From the IMG/VR virus record IMGVR_UViG_3300029448_009013, positions 1 to 26,128 of that record: 26,128 nucleotides of DNA, one strand, 5' to 3'. Origin of the DNA: a virus. This document shows, piece after piece, positions 7,123 through 13,328 of this stretch; positions within the stretch are counted from its first letter, which is position 1; every line of letters starts with the position of its first letter. The notes below the pieces were generated by a model. That model searched no databases. It was given only the letters and a program-made list of their open reading frames with translations, and had not been told where the DNA came from. A program made the translations under genes and the position numbers.

Positions 7123-7483
7123 CCATTACAACGAATCGACGTGGGTTGGTAATAGCAAACCAATTTTTGAAAATGAATATTGTGGTGTTTTTCCGGATAG
7201 GTATCCTGTGGTTAATGGACATCTTTTGTTTATACCTAAGAAAAACGATCCAGCCACAATAGCAGAAGCCTATAAACTTGCATATTATTGTGGTGAGCAA
7301 TGGATGGAAGAAGGCAAGATGGATGGCTTCAACGTTGGACAGAATAGAGGGGCCGCCGCAGGGCAAAGCATCTTTTGGCCACACATACATTTCATTCCAA
7401 GAAACAAAAATGATTACAAGGGAGATGGCCACAATGGTGTGAGATTATCTATACCATCCGGAGACCACACTAATTATTATTGA
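7076..7483 (+). CDS. HIT-family (histidine triad) nucleotide-binding protein
   Basis: The 135-residue protein matches the HIT fold: VVNGHLLFIPKK (H49), a helix, then GFNVGQNRGAAAGQSIFW and the triad strand PHIHFIPR. In HIT proteins the triad is His-x-His-x-His followed by two residues, Pro and Arg. Here the first position is Trp101, while the middle nucleophilic His103 and His105 are kept. Such proteins bind or hydrolyse nucleoside monophosphate conjugates and dinucleoside polyphosphates. Catalysis is plausible, since the middle His forms the covalent nucleotide intermediate, but the W substitution may change activity. It lies among nucleic-acid genes and overlaps the upstream gene by 47 bases. 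Confidence 0.82.
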   Translation: MQSKKPIFKKPWEKINHYNESTWVGNSKPIFENEYCGVFPDRYPVVNGHLLFIPKKNDPATIAEAYKLAYYCGEQWMEEGKMDGFNVGQNRGAAAGQSIFWPHIHFIPRNKNDYKGDGHNGVRLSIPSGDHTNYY

Positions 7484-7486
7484 AAA

Positions 7487-8362
7487 ATGGAATATGTTAT
7501 TTTAAGATTATCAGATAGTAAAGACGCAACAAAATTTTTAGATCTTAAATTTAAATTGCTTGATCACCCATTTGTGAAAAAATGGATAGGCTGTGTTTTA
7601 GAAGCACAGCAGAAGCAATATCCAATATCGGAGCCCTGGGCAATTTACAATATAAACAATAAGATGAATGCCGATTTTATTAAAGACAATTTAAATAGGT
7701 TGATCAAAGAAGTCGACAGTGTTGAAAAACTGTTTGACATTCAACTGACTGATATCAAAGACCAATCCGCTCTAAATAAAATACATGCGGTGTTCGAATC
7801 AAATCATGGCACATTGGATGAATGGAAAAACAATCCACTTTTTGAAAACAAGCCAGATTCATTTAGGAAAAATTTGAGTGAGATAAATCAATTTGTACAT
7901 GCCTGCGAAGGGATGGCCAGCACTCCTAAAATTAGAATTGTTTGGTTTGACTTGCCAAAAACAAAACTATTTTCTGATGCCGATTACGATCTTTTCACAA
8001 ATAAAAGAAAATTTGGATCACTTTATCATCTATATTGTGACGTGGGTAAGCCAATAGAAAGCCTGGCCACAGACAATGACGATGAACACCACGATATCGT
8101 ACCAAACTTGCATTATAGTGCAGACTGTGTCGTTTATTTTCAAAGCGACAGCGACGAACAAGTTAAACTTGTTGAAGAAAAATATAAAAAATATGTCCAA
8201 GACAACAAAGAATATATCCAAACAAAAGGATACGATATACAAAACAAACAACTCACCACAGGAAGGATAGAACTTGCTAGTCTAGTGCCAACAATGACAG
8301 AAAAAGAACTCTTGACAAAGGCCAAAAACTTTGATAATATACAATCATTATCTTTAATCTAA
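7487..8362 (+). CDS. Unknown protein, paralogue of the product of 12195-13328
   Basis: The 291-residue protein starts 3 bases after the HIT gene. I recognise no named family. Several stretches align in order with the 377-residue product at 12195: LNKIHAVFESNHGT with CNLLHRYFEDLQGT, the LSEINQFVHACE helix with LNNICHEIESW, and DYDLFTNKRKFGSLYHLYCDVGKPIE with DFELFKINRYDRELGGVYLHWSQVGKTLVE (matched in parts). A C-terminal GRIELASL matches LGQIDL. The conserved YDLF..GxLYxHYxxVGK region, with many acidic residues after it, may be a functional core. The protein is soluble by appearance and codes on AT-rich codons like its neighbours. Its end overlaps the next gene (TAATG). Confidence 0.75.
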   Translation: MEYVILRLSDSKDATKFLDLKFKLLDHPFVKKWIGCVLEAQQKQYPISEPWAIYNINNKMNADFIKDNLNRLIKEVDSVEKLFDIQLTDIKDQSALNKIHAVFESNHGTLDEWKNNPLFENKPDSFRKNLSEINQFVHACEGMASTPKIRIVWFDLPKTKLFSDADYDLFTNKRKFGSLYHLYCDVGKPIESLATDNDDEHHDIVPNLHYSADCVVYFQSDSDEQVKLVEEKYKKYVQDNKEYIQTKGYDIQNKQLTTGRIELASLVPTMTEKELLTKAKNFDNIQSLSLI

Positions 8363-8619
8363 TGAAAACAAGAAAAAGAAGATCAAACCCAATATATGTA
8401 TCACCAGATGGTGGAGAAACAGTTTATGTACAGAAGAAAGATGGCACACGTGGTAGGTTAGTTTCAAAATCACAGTATGCGAAAGACATTGAAACTGTTC
8501 AGGATGAAGATGAAATGGTAGACGAAAATGCTGTCAAGATGAGGAGGAAATATCCTGCACTTGGCAAAGCATGGAAACACTACAAGACCGTTTGGCATCT
8601 GATCATGGGTTCAAAGTAG
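8362..8619 (+). CDS. Small basic conserved-type phage protein, unknown function
   Basis: The 85-residue protein starts in the stop codon of the previous gene. It has a basic start (MKTRKRRSNPIYVSPDGGE), a KKDGTRGRLVSKSQYAKDIE segment, an acidic patch (QDEDEMVDEN) and an ending MRRKYPALGKAWKHYKTVW. From memory, similar small proteins occur in marine myophages, but no function is known to me. Its TAG stop codon begins a 17-base sequence that is repeated at the end of the next gene. Confidence 0.65.
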   Translation: MKTRKRRSNPIYVSPDGGETVYVQKKDGTRGRLVSKSQYAKDIETVQDEDEMVDENAVKMRRKYPALGKAWKHYKTVWHLIMGSK

Positions 8620-8633
8620 ATAATTACTGTTAT
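8617..8633 (+). repeat. 17-base direct repeat, copy 1 (stop codon plus GATAAT)
   Basis: TAGATAATTACTGTTAT occurs here and again, base for base, at 8893-8909. In both copies the first three bases are the TAG stop of the upstream gene, and the following ATG starts 0-1 bases (here) or 1 base (copy 2) past the repeat end. GATAAT could serve as a -10 box, but I find no convincing -35 at 16-18 bases. Confidence 0.6.
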
Positions 8634-8895
8634 GGCAGTGAAGAAAAATCATAAAGAAAAGATGTTAGAAACAATAGAGCGGCTAGGTTTAATTGTTATT
8701 CATACAGAAATAGCACCATATGGACCAGGCACCCGTAGATACATGGTTGGCAGACATCTCGAAGAGCCAACTAGATCCCATCAGATGGGCAGTGGCAAGT
8801 GGCAAATGACCTCCGGTAAACAGGACTGGCTAACTCCTGAACCTTTGACGGGAATTGAATTAGAACAGTGGTTAGAAAACTATCAACAAAAATAG
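8632..8895 (+). CDS. Small hypothetical protein, unknown function
   Basis: The 87-residue protein (MAVKKNHKEKMLETIERLGL at its start) contains a YGPGTRRYMVGRHLEEP segment and a C-terminal acidic helix (GIELEQWLENYQQK). It is soluble and mixed in charge, with no motif I recognise. The start lies just after the 17-base repeat copy 1, and the stop codon lies in copy 2. The two flanking repeats bracket exactly this gene, which would fit insertion or duplication of a gene-plus-promoter cassette. Confidence 0.62.
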   Translation: MAVKKNHKEKMLETIERLGLIVIHTEIAPYGPGTRRYMVGRHLEEPTRSHQMGSGKWQMTSGKQDWLTPEPLTGIELEQWLENYQQK

Positions 8896-8909
8896 ATAAT
8901 TACTGTTAT
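8893..8909 (+). repeat. 17-base direct repeat, copy 2
   Basis: TAGATAATTACTGTTAT is identical to 8617-8633. Here it is followed by AATG, so the sequence TGTTATAAT also forms an extended -10-like string overlapping the start codon of the radical SAM gene. That string would place transcription inside the gene, so I favour GATAAT (8895-8900) if either acts as a promoter. Confidence 0.55.
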
Positions 8910-8910
8910 A

Positions 8911-9969
8911 ATGACAGTAGCATCGGTTCGTAATAGCAAACTTAAACTTTGGTATTCTCCTGTTCCACTGTCCCTAGCATTCGAGCCCATTAACCTCTGT
9001 AACGCAAGATGTTTCTGTTGCCCCTACACAGAATTTGCGGATGATAAAAGTTTCATAAAACAAAAGATGTCGGCGGAACAGATCACCACAATGATAGAAG
9101 ATTGGGTGGCACAACTTGACAAATACAAAGTAAAGCACAAAAACGCCGCAATACTGCCATGGAGATACTCCGATCCCTTGGTCAATCCTAATCTAGACAC
9201 AGTGCTGGAATTGGCAGACAAGCATGGATTAAGAGTCGGGCTCACAACCAATGCAATATCATTCAAAAAAAGGCAGTGTGATCTCCTACAAAAATACATA
9301 CACACCTTAGAAAAAATATTCGTGTCAGTGATAGGTTTCACAGAAGAGGCAGTGCAAGAGCAGATGGGAATCAGCAAGAAAAACACTCTGCACAGTTTGG
9401 ACTTCCTCAAGGAGAACTATCCAGACATATCCAGACTGCTAGACGTACAAATCAAAGACAAAAAGAACATGTTGCCAGATCAAAGTATTGTTGAAGAATA
9501 CCAAGCAAGGATAATTGCTCCAGGCAAAGCAAGGGGACAGGCCAACTGGATCAGCAATAGGTTAGGCAAGGGGGATGACGTATGGGTCAAAAAAGTTAAA
9601 TGGAAGCCCAGCAAATGGTCGTACGTGAATGGATGTATGTTGACACCTGGTAAAATTTTGAATCGACTGGAAGTAATGGTAAGCGGCAGGGCGGCATTGT
9701 GTTGTGATATGTCATACGATGTAAATTTTCCAAAAGAAAAAGTTGATTATGGAAATGTTTTTGAAATAGGGGTGGCGGGTGTGTGGGCCAATCTCACACG
9801 AGAACACCAACGTATCTATGATCAAAAATTTTCAGATGGTAAAATGAATCTTCTCTGTAACAACTGTAACAGGGCCGGGGTCACAAACTTTGGCTTTGAC
9901 TTTCAAAAAACAGTCAATAAGCAGAGAAAGATCAGCACCAAATTCTTCCCTGATTATATAGGCCAATAA
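8911..9969 (+). CDS. Radical SAM protein with Cys-rich C-terminal domain (copy 1)
   Basis: The 352-residue protein has the radical SAM cluster motif C30-x3-C34-x2-C37 (NLCNARCFCCPY) right after an AFEPINLC strand. A TIM-barrel-like region follows, with WRYSDPLVNPNLDTVLELAD and LRVGLTTNAISF. The C-terminal part holds C242, C264/C265, C316 and C319, spaced like a SPASM or half-SPASM auxiliary-cluster domain. Such enzymes cleave S-adenosylmethionine to make radicals, often for peptide or protein side-chain changes. The substrate is unknown. A second radical SAM gene lies at 14505 and an A-type Fe-S carrier at 15931, consistent with a need for cluster supply. No Shine-Dalgarno site is evident. 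Confidence 0.88.
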   Translation: MTVASVRNSKLKLWYSPVPLSLAFEPINLCNARCFCCPYTEFADDKSFIKQKMSAEQITTMIEDWVAQLDKYKVKHKNAAILPWRYSDPLVNPNLDTVLELADKHGLRVGLTTNAISFKKRQCDLLQKYIHTLEKIFVSVIGFTEEAVQEQMGISKKNTLHSLDFLKENYPDISRLLDVQIKDKKNMLPDQSIVEEYQARIIAPGKARGQANWISNRLGKGDDVWVKKVKWKPSKWSYVNGCMLTPGKILNRLEVMVSGRAALCCDMSYDVNFPKEKVDYGNVFEIGVAGVWANLTREHQRIYDQKFSDGKMNLLCNNCNRAGVTNFGFDFQKTVNKQRKISTKFFPDYIGQ

Positions 9970-10054
9970 ATAGGATATACAACTACTCCAGTCATGCTTT
10001 TACCATGCGTGTATGCCGCTCTAAAGCAGTTTAAAGGGGTATTTAAAGTGCATT
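9965..10054 (+). other. Intergenic gap with a late-type AATAAATA box
   Basis: This is one of the longer gaps among the plus-strand enzyme genes (85 bases after the stop). AATAAATA at 9965-9972 overlaps the radical SAM stop codon. TTTAAAGGGGTATTTAAA (10031-10048) is an imperfect inverted repeat just before the next ATG, with GGGG as a weak ribosome-binding candidate. I see no tRNA or terminator. Confidence 0.35.
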
Positions 10055-10693
10055 ATGACCAAGTTTGTAAGTGTAATAGGTAACGGTGAAAGTAGGAGGG
10101 GATTTGATATCACTCCATTAAAAAGCGTCACGACAATGGTAGGCTGTAATGCCTTGTTTAGAGATCATACCCTTGAATATGTAGTTTGTGCTGATCGCCA
10201 TATGTGCCAGGAGGCCGCGAACACGGTTGGTAAAAATACCACAATATACACACGAGACAAATGGTACAAACAGTTTGCCTTTTGGCCTAACGTAAAATGT
10301 GTTCCGGATTTACCCTACGAGGGAGACAAGAGACAAGACGACCCTTTCCACTGGGGCACTGGACAATTCGCCGCGTTAGTTGGAATGAGTTTCAAGCCGA
10401 AAGCAATATTCCTTGTTGGTATGGACCTGTACGGACTTGGTAAAGAAAGGAAACCGGAAAATGTTAACAATATATACAAAGGCTCAACAGGATATACCTA
10501 CATCAAACGTCCGGTTGATCCCAGTTATTGGATCTATCAATTTAACAAATTATTTGAACATTCTGAATGCAGATGGATAGTGGTAAATGAAGAGGGATGG
10601 AAAATGCCCGAGGAATGGAAGGCCAACAAAAATGTGTTTCAAGACACATATGAAGGCCTTGCGAAATGGACCAACAAGCAGTTGACAAAATAA
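10055..10693 (+). CDS. GNGESR/GCNA-motif protein (Rossmann-like, possible DUF115 or GT42-type), copy 1
   Basis: The 212-residue protein begins VSVIGNGESRRGFDI, followed by VGCNALFRDH and a strand ending in VCADRHM. A GTGQFAALVG segment and a LVGMDLYGLG strand follow in the second half. The order GNGxSR, GCNAxxRD, Asp, GTG-xxA and G-x-D is shared with the 247-residue product at 16284, so the two are paralogues. Similar layouts occur in MptE-like DUF115 proteins and in GT42 sialyltransferase-like proteins, where the GNGxS loop binds a nucleotide. A nucleotide-sugar or pterin-related transferase role is therefore possible but not proven. The final codons contain the -35 box of the next gene's promoter. 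Confidence 0.72.
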   Translation: MTKFVSVIGNGESRRGFDITPLKSVTTMVGCNALFRDHTLEYVVCADRHMCQEAANTVGKNTTIYTRDKWYKQFAFWPNVKCVPDLPYEGDKRQDDPFHWGTGQFAALVGMSFKPKAIFLVGMDLYGLGKERKPENVNNIYKGSTGYTYIKRPVDPSYWIYQFNKLFEHSECRWIVVNEEGWKMPEEWKANKNVFQDTYEGLAKWTNKQLTK

Positions 10694-10709
10694 CAATCCC
10701 AACTATAAT
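10682..10709 (+). promoter_or_regulatory. Consensus sigma-70 promoter (TTGACA, 16-base spacer, TATAAT)
   Basis: TTGACA (10682-10687) lies in the last codons of the upstream gene, and TATAAT is at 10704-10709. The ATG at 10716 is 6 bases downstream. The geometry is identical to 6194 and 11107, again predicting a leaderless mRNA. The spacer sequences differ, so this is not a simple copied segment. Confidence 0.85.
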
Positions 10710-10715
10710 TGTAGT

Positions 10716-11126
10716 ATGACAAAGAAAATGTTAGATGACCTTATGGTGCAACAACAAATCAAAGCACCTTATAAAAAGTGGAAACACATGGTTGGTGTAA
10801 TTTGTCTAAACCAGACATATAGGAAACAGGTGAAAGAAGTTTTGCCTAAGTTGTTCAAGCAATATCCAAACCCTGTTGCATTCATACGTGGAAGGCAAAA
10901 GACACAGGAAAATTTACTTAAACCTTTGGGCATGTGGAAAGTAAGGGCAAAAAGACTAAGAAACATGAGTGTTGATTATTTGAGTTGGGACGGCAAAGAG
11001 GCATCTGACTTACACGGCATAGGCAAGTACGGTTCAGACAGTTACCAAATTTTTTTCTTGGACCGCATTCCACCAAATGTGCAAGACAAAGAATTAAAAA
11101 AATACATTGACAATTTAACAGGATAG
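10716..11126 (+). CDS. MBD4-like HhH-GPD DNA glycosylase
   Basis: The 136-residue protein is a compact version of the catalytic domain of the MBD4 mismatch glycosylase. It shares VICLNQTYRKQVKEVLP, LLKPLGMWKVRAKRL and the helix-hairpin-helix segment LHGIGKYGSDSYQIF, plus DKELKKYIDNL at the end. The catalytic Asp of this family corresponds to D108 (GSDSY). There is no C-terminal Fe-S cluster loop as in endonuclease III. MBD4 removes T or U opposite G, and some relatives act on modified pyrimidines. A role in repair of deaminated or modified phage DNA, or in attack on host DNA, is inference. A strong promoter drives it directly. Confidence 0.85.
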   Translation: MTKKMLDDLMVQQQIKAPYKKWKHMVGVICLNQTYRKQVKEVLPKLFKQYPNPVAFIRGRQKTQENLLKPLGMWKVRAKRLRNMSVDYLSWDGKEASDLHGIGKYGSDSYQIFFLDRIPPNVQDKELKKYIDNLTG

Positions 11127-11134
11127 TTTATAAT
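11107..11134 (+). promoter_or_regulatory. Consensus sigma-70 promoter (TTGACA, 16-base spacer, TATAAT)
   Basis: TTGACA (11107-11112) sits inside the 3' end of the glycosylase gene, and TATAAT is at 11129-11134. The ATG at 11141 is 6 bases further, after AAGGAT, which could act as a short Shine-Dalgarno only if transcription began earlier. This is the third member of the set with 6194 and 10682. Confidence 0.85.
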
Positions 11135-11140
11135 AAGGAT

Positions 11141-11446
11141 ATGTTTGAAAAATATAAAGATGGAGATCTAATAACTCTTAAATTAATGCACGGTGAAGAG
11201 GTGATCTCTACTCTGCAATCACAAACCGAGACCACAATTGAAATAAAAAAAGCATTAACACTTATGCAAGGTCCACAAGGACTGGCTTTTGGTACATTCT
11301 TTTCAACTGCAGATCAAGAAAAAGAAATTACAATAGCAAAGGACAAGATACAGTGCGTATCTGTGATCAACTCAAAAATAGAGGAAGAATACAAAAGAGT
11401 ATTCCAGACTATCAAGACACCAGAGAAGCCAAAAATTATTGTATAA
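11141..11446 (+). CDS. Small beta-rich protein, possibly Sm-like
   Basis: The 101-residue protein starts DGDLITLKLMHGEEVISTLQ, then has further short strands (TTIEIKKALTLMQG, EKEITIAKDKIQCVSVIN) and a helical, basic tail. A strand-turn-strand start of the form LKLxxGEEVI recalls LSm/Hfq-type folds, and small proteins of this pattern are common in T4-like marine phages. RNA binding is only a suggestion. It has its own consensus promoter, and its stop codon overlaps the start of the next gene (TAATG). Confidence 0.68.
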   Translation: MFEKYKDGDLITLKLMHGEEVISTLQSQTETTIEIKKALTLMQGPQGLAFGTFFSTADQEKEITIAKDKIQCVSVINSKIEEEYKRVFQTIKTPEKPKIIV

Positions 11447-11703
11447 TGAAACACTTTGAAAAACACAGTACCAGTATAGAGGCCCTTATTGATGTCACAG
11501 AAGCCATGCTAAACAACATGGAGAAGCACGGCGTTGATCCAGAAACTGTTGCAAATAGGCCAGAGTTTACTATATTGGTGCATTTTTTAAAAAGCATTAT
11601 TGACGGCGAGTTAAATATACCAAACGAACTTACTGATACTATTAGAAACAAATCAGAAGAATTAGGAATCAACCTTGAGGACATTAAGAAAAGGTTGCAC
11701 TAA
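11446..11703 (+). CDS. Small acidic helical protein, unknown function
   Basis: I set the start at the ATG at 11446, inside the stop codon of the upstream gene. A longer reading from 11353 would overlap that gene heavily. The 85-residue product (MKHFEKHSTSIEALIDVTEA at its start) is predicted mostly helical and acidic and contains HGVDPETVANRPEF and NLEDIKKRLH. I recognise no family. Its stop overlaps the tiny ORF at 11703. Confidence 0.65.
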   Translation: MKHFEKHSTSIEALIDVTEAMLNNMEKHGVDPETVANRPEFTILVHFLKSIIDGELNIPNELTDTIRNKSEELGINLEDIKKRLH

Positions 11704-11771
11704 TGAGAGGACTCAAAGACTTTCATCCCTCTATAAACACTCTGCAAGTCATCATTAAGGAGAAAAGATGA
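11703..11771 (+). CDS. 22-residue ORF linking two genes
   Basis: A short ORF (MRGLKDFHPSINTLQVIIKE, then KR) starts in the stop codon of the previous gene (TAATG) and ends by overlapping the start of the QueD-like gene (ATGA). Its last codons encode the strong AAGGAG ribosome-binding site of that gene, so passage of ribosomes could regulate it. It may be a leader peptide, a real micropeptide, or chance. A run of 22 codons is short enough that only conservation could settle it. Confidence 0.35.
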   Translation: MRGLKDFHPSINTLQVIIKEKR

Positions 11772-12217
11772 CTTACTACTCAACTAAAACATACGGACAT
11801 AACATAGGATTGGCCTGTGTGTTCCGACAACCCAACGCAGATCATTCACACTGCCATTTATTACACGGATACAGCCTTGCTTTCAAGTTCACATTTGGTT
11901 GCAATAACTTGGACAACAAAAATTGGGCCGTGGACTTTGGTGGCCTGAAGCCTTTAAAGGCCTGGCTCGAGGACAAGTTCGATCATAAAATGGCGCTTGA
12001 TATAAATGACCCTCAACTTGAAAAATTAAAGGAACTTGAAAAGCACGATCTTGCTGAAGTTAGGATCTTTGATGGAGTTGGCGCTGAGATGTTTGCCAAA
12101 CATGCATTTGATTTTGCAGACGAGTTGATCAAGGATAAAACAGATAGCAGATGTTTTGTGGAAAGTGTAGAGTGCATGGAACACGGAGCAAACAGTGCCA
12201 TCTACAGAAAAGATTAA
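11768..12217 (+). CDS. QueD/6-pyruvoyl-tetrahydropterin synthase-like protein (variant metal site)
   Basis: The 149-residue protein has the family layout: HCHLLHGYSLAFKFTF, WAVDFGGLKPLKAWLEDKFDHK, and EHGANSAIY near the end. Catalytic-type residues C29, D72-H73 and E138-H139 are recognisable. In classical QueD the zinc site uses an early His plus a HGH pair. Here the second motif is HGY and the early motif reads CVFRQ, so the metal ligands must be arranged differently (H26, H28, H30 and H33 are candidates). QueD makes 6-carboxytetrahydropterin on the path to 7-deazaguanines. No QueC, QueE or FolE is in this window. AAGGAG 5 bases before the ATG is among the strongest ribosome-binding sites here. 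Confidence 0.82.
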   Translation: MTYYSTKTYGHNIGLACVFRQPNADHSHCHLLHGYSLAFKFTFGCNNLDNKNWAVDFGGLKPLKAWLEDKFDHKMALDINDPQLEKLKELEKHDLAEVRIFDGVGAEMFAKHAFDFADELIKDKTDSRCFVESVECMEHGANSAIYRKD

Positions 12218-13328
12218 ATCATTAGACTCGAAAATTATTGTTGGCTACAACAATAGGGAAGTTGTAATAGATGTTTACGACACGCCGTTAGGCAAAAGAT
12301 TTTTAGAAGCACTTGCCGACAACCTTGTTGAAAATAGAATATTAGAAAAAAACTTTTGTTTCCTCGGTTGGGCAAGTTCTACTCGTGATTTAAATTTTTT
12401 GTGTAATGAACTTAACAAAGCGATCGAACAGATAAATTCTTTCGGTTTTGAACCTGCATACCAAAGGATAGATTCTTTCACTGTGGATGACTTCCAATAT
12501 TCGGACAAACTTAAAGTTGGATTGGGACCTGAAAAGCAAACACCTGGGCTGAGATTAAAACACGAGTCCTGTAATCTACTGCATAGATATTTCGAAGATC
12601 TTCAAGGAACCGCTTGGCAATTATCCAATTATTACAAACAGGCAGATGCAGAAACAAAATATGCAATCAGGCAATTGAATAATATTTGCCATGAGATTGA
12701 AAGTTGGGTTATGAGTTACAGGAAAAGTGTCATTGATCCTGATTGGATGAGACCGTCCCAGATCACTACTTTCCTTAATGCACCAAGATATGATCTACAT
12801 GAAAATGATTTTGAACTTTTTAAAATTAATCGATATGATAGAGAACTTGGTGGTGTGTATCTGCATTGGTCACAGGTTGGCAAAACACTTGTAGAAGTAT
12901 ACCGAGACGAACACGCACCACACATGGACGACGCTTTGTGTTCAGAGATAAATCATCAAAAATATTACTCGGGAGAATTTGACATAGAGTGGGGAGACAC
13001 TATCACAGAAGAGACCCACGATTTTAAAAAAGAGGAAATGGACGGATATAGGGCATGGCTTAAAGAGAACAACTATGATTACGAAGATCCAAACCTATCG
13101 TTAGGTTATATAAAATTAGGACAAATCGATCTAAACAAAAATTTCGGCACACACAACTTTACAAAAGTTTATAACCTCATGAAAGATAATTTAAATATAA
13201 ACAAAATACAAATTGTAGGAAAAGATATAACAGACAACGTCTTTCCATACACTTTGGAGAGCGACAATTGGAAACAGATACAAATCAAAGGACTAAAAAG
13301 AGGTTATGAATCACGTAGTTTGCGTTAA
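12195..13328 (+). CDS. Large unknown protein, paralogue of the product of 7487-8362
   Basis: The 377-residue product starts at a GTG that overlaps the previous gene by 23 bases and is preceded by GGAG at 12185-12188 with 6-base spacing. No later ATG gives a better ribosome-binding site. I recognise no named family. Its middle and C-terminal parts align with the 291-residue product of 7487 (see that entry). It is about 80 residues longer, with an extra N-terminal region (IIVGYNNREVVIDVYDTPLG, NFCFLGWASSTRDLNFLCNE) and a C-terminal extension ending in basic residues. It looks soluble. The end overlaps the glycosyltransferase gene by 23 bases. Confidence 0.75.
   Translation: MPSTEKIKSLDSKIIVGYNNREVVIDVYDTPLGKRFLEALADNLVENRILEKNFCFLGWASSTRDLNFLCNELNKAIEQINSFGFEPAYQRIDSFTVDDFQYSDKLKVGLGPEKQTPGLRLKHESCNLLHRYFEDLQGTAWQLSNYYKQADAETKYAIRQLNNICHEIESWVMSYRKSVIDPDWMRPSQITTFLNAPRYDLHENDFELFKINRYDRELGGVYLHWSQVGKTLVEVYRDEHAPHMDDALCSEINHQKYYSGEFDIEWGDTITEETHDFKKEEMDGYRAWLKENNYDYEDPNLSLGYIKLGQIDLNKNFGTHNFTKVYNLMKDNLNINKIQIVGKDITDNVFPYTLESDNWKQIQIKGLKRGYESRSLR

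Noticed and set aside
8911-9969. Calling this radical SAM protein QueE, to pair with the QueD-like gene
   Set aside because: QueE is about 200-250 residues and lacks a Cys-rich C-terminal domain. This protein is 352 residues with auxiliary-cluster cysteines, so the pairing is not supported.
9994-10083. 29-codon ORF in the gap before the first GNGESR gene
   Set aside because: It overlaps the next gene by 29 bases in another frame, lacks a ribosome-binding site and has no recognisable feature.
11442-11447. TATAAT just at the start of the gene at 11446
   Set aside because: It is made by the stop/start overlap TAATG, would start transcription inside the gene, and has no -35 partner.
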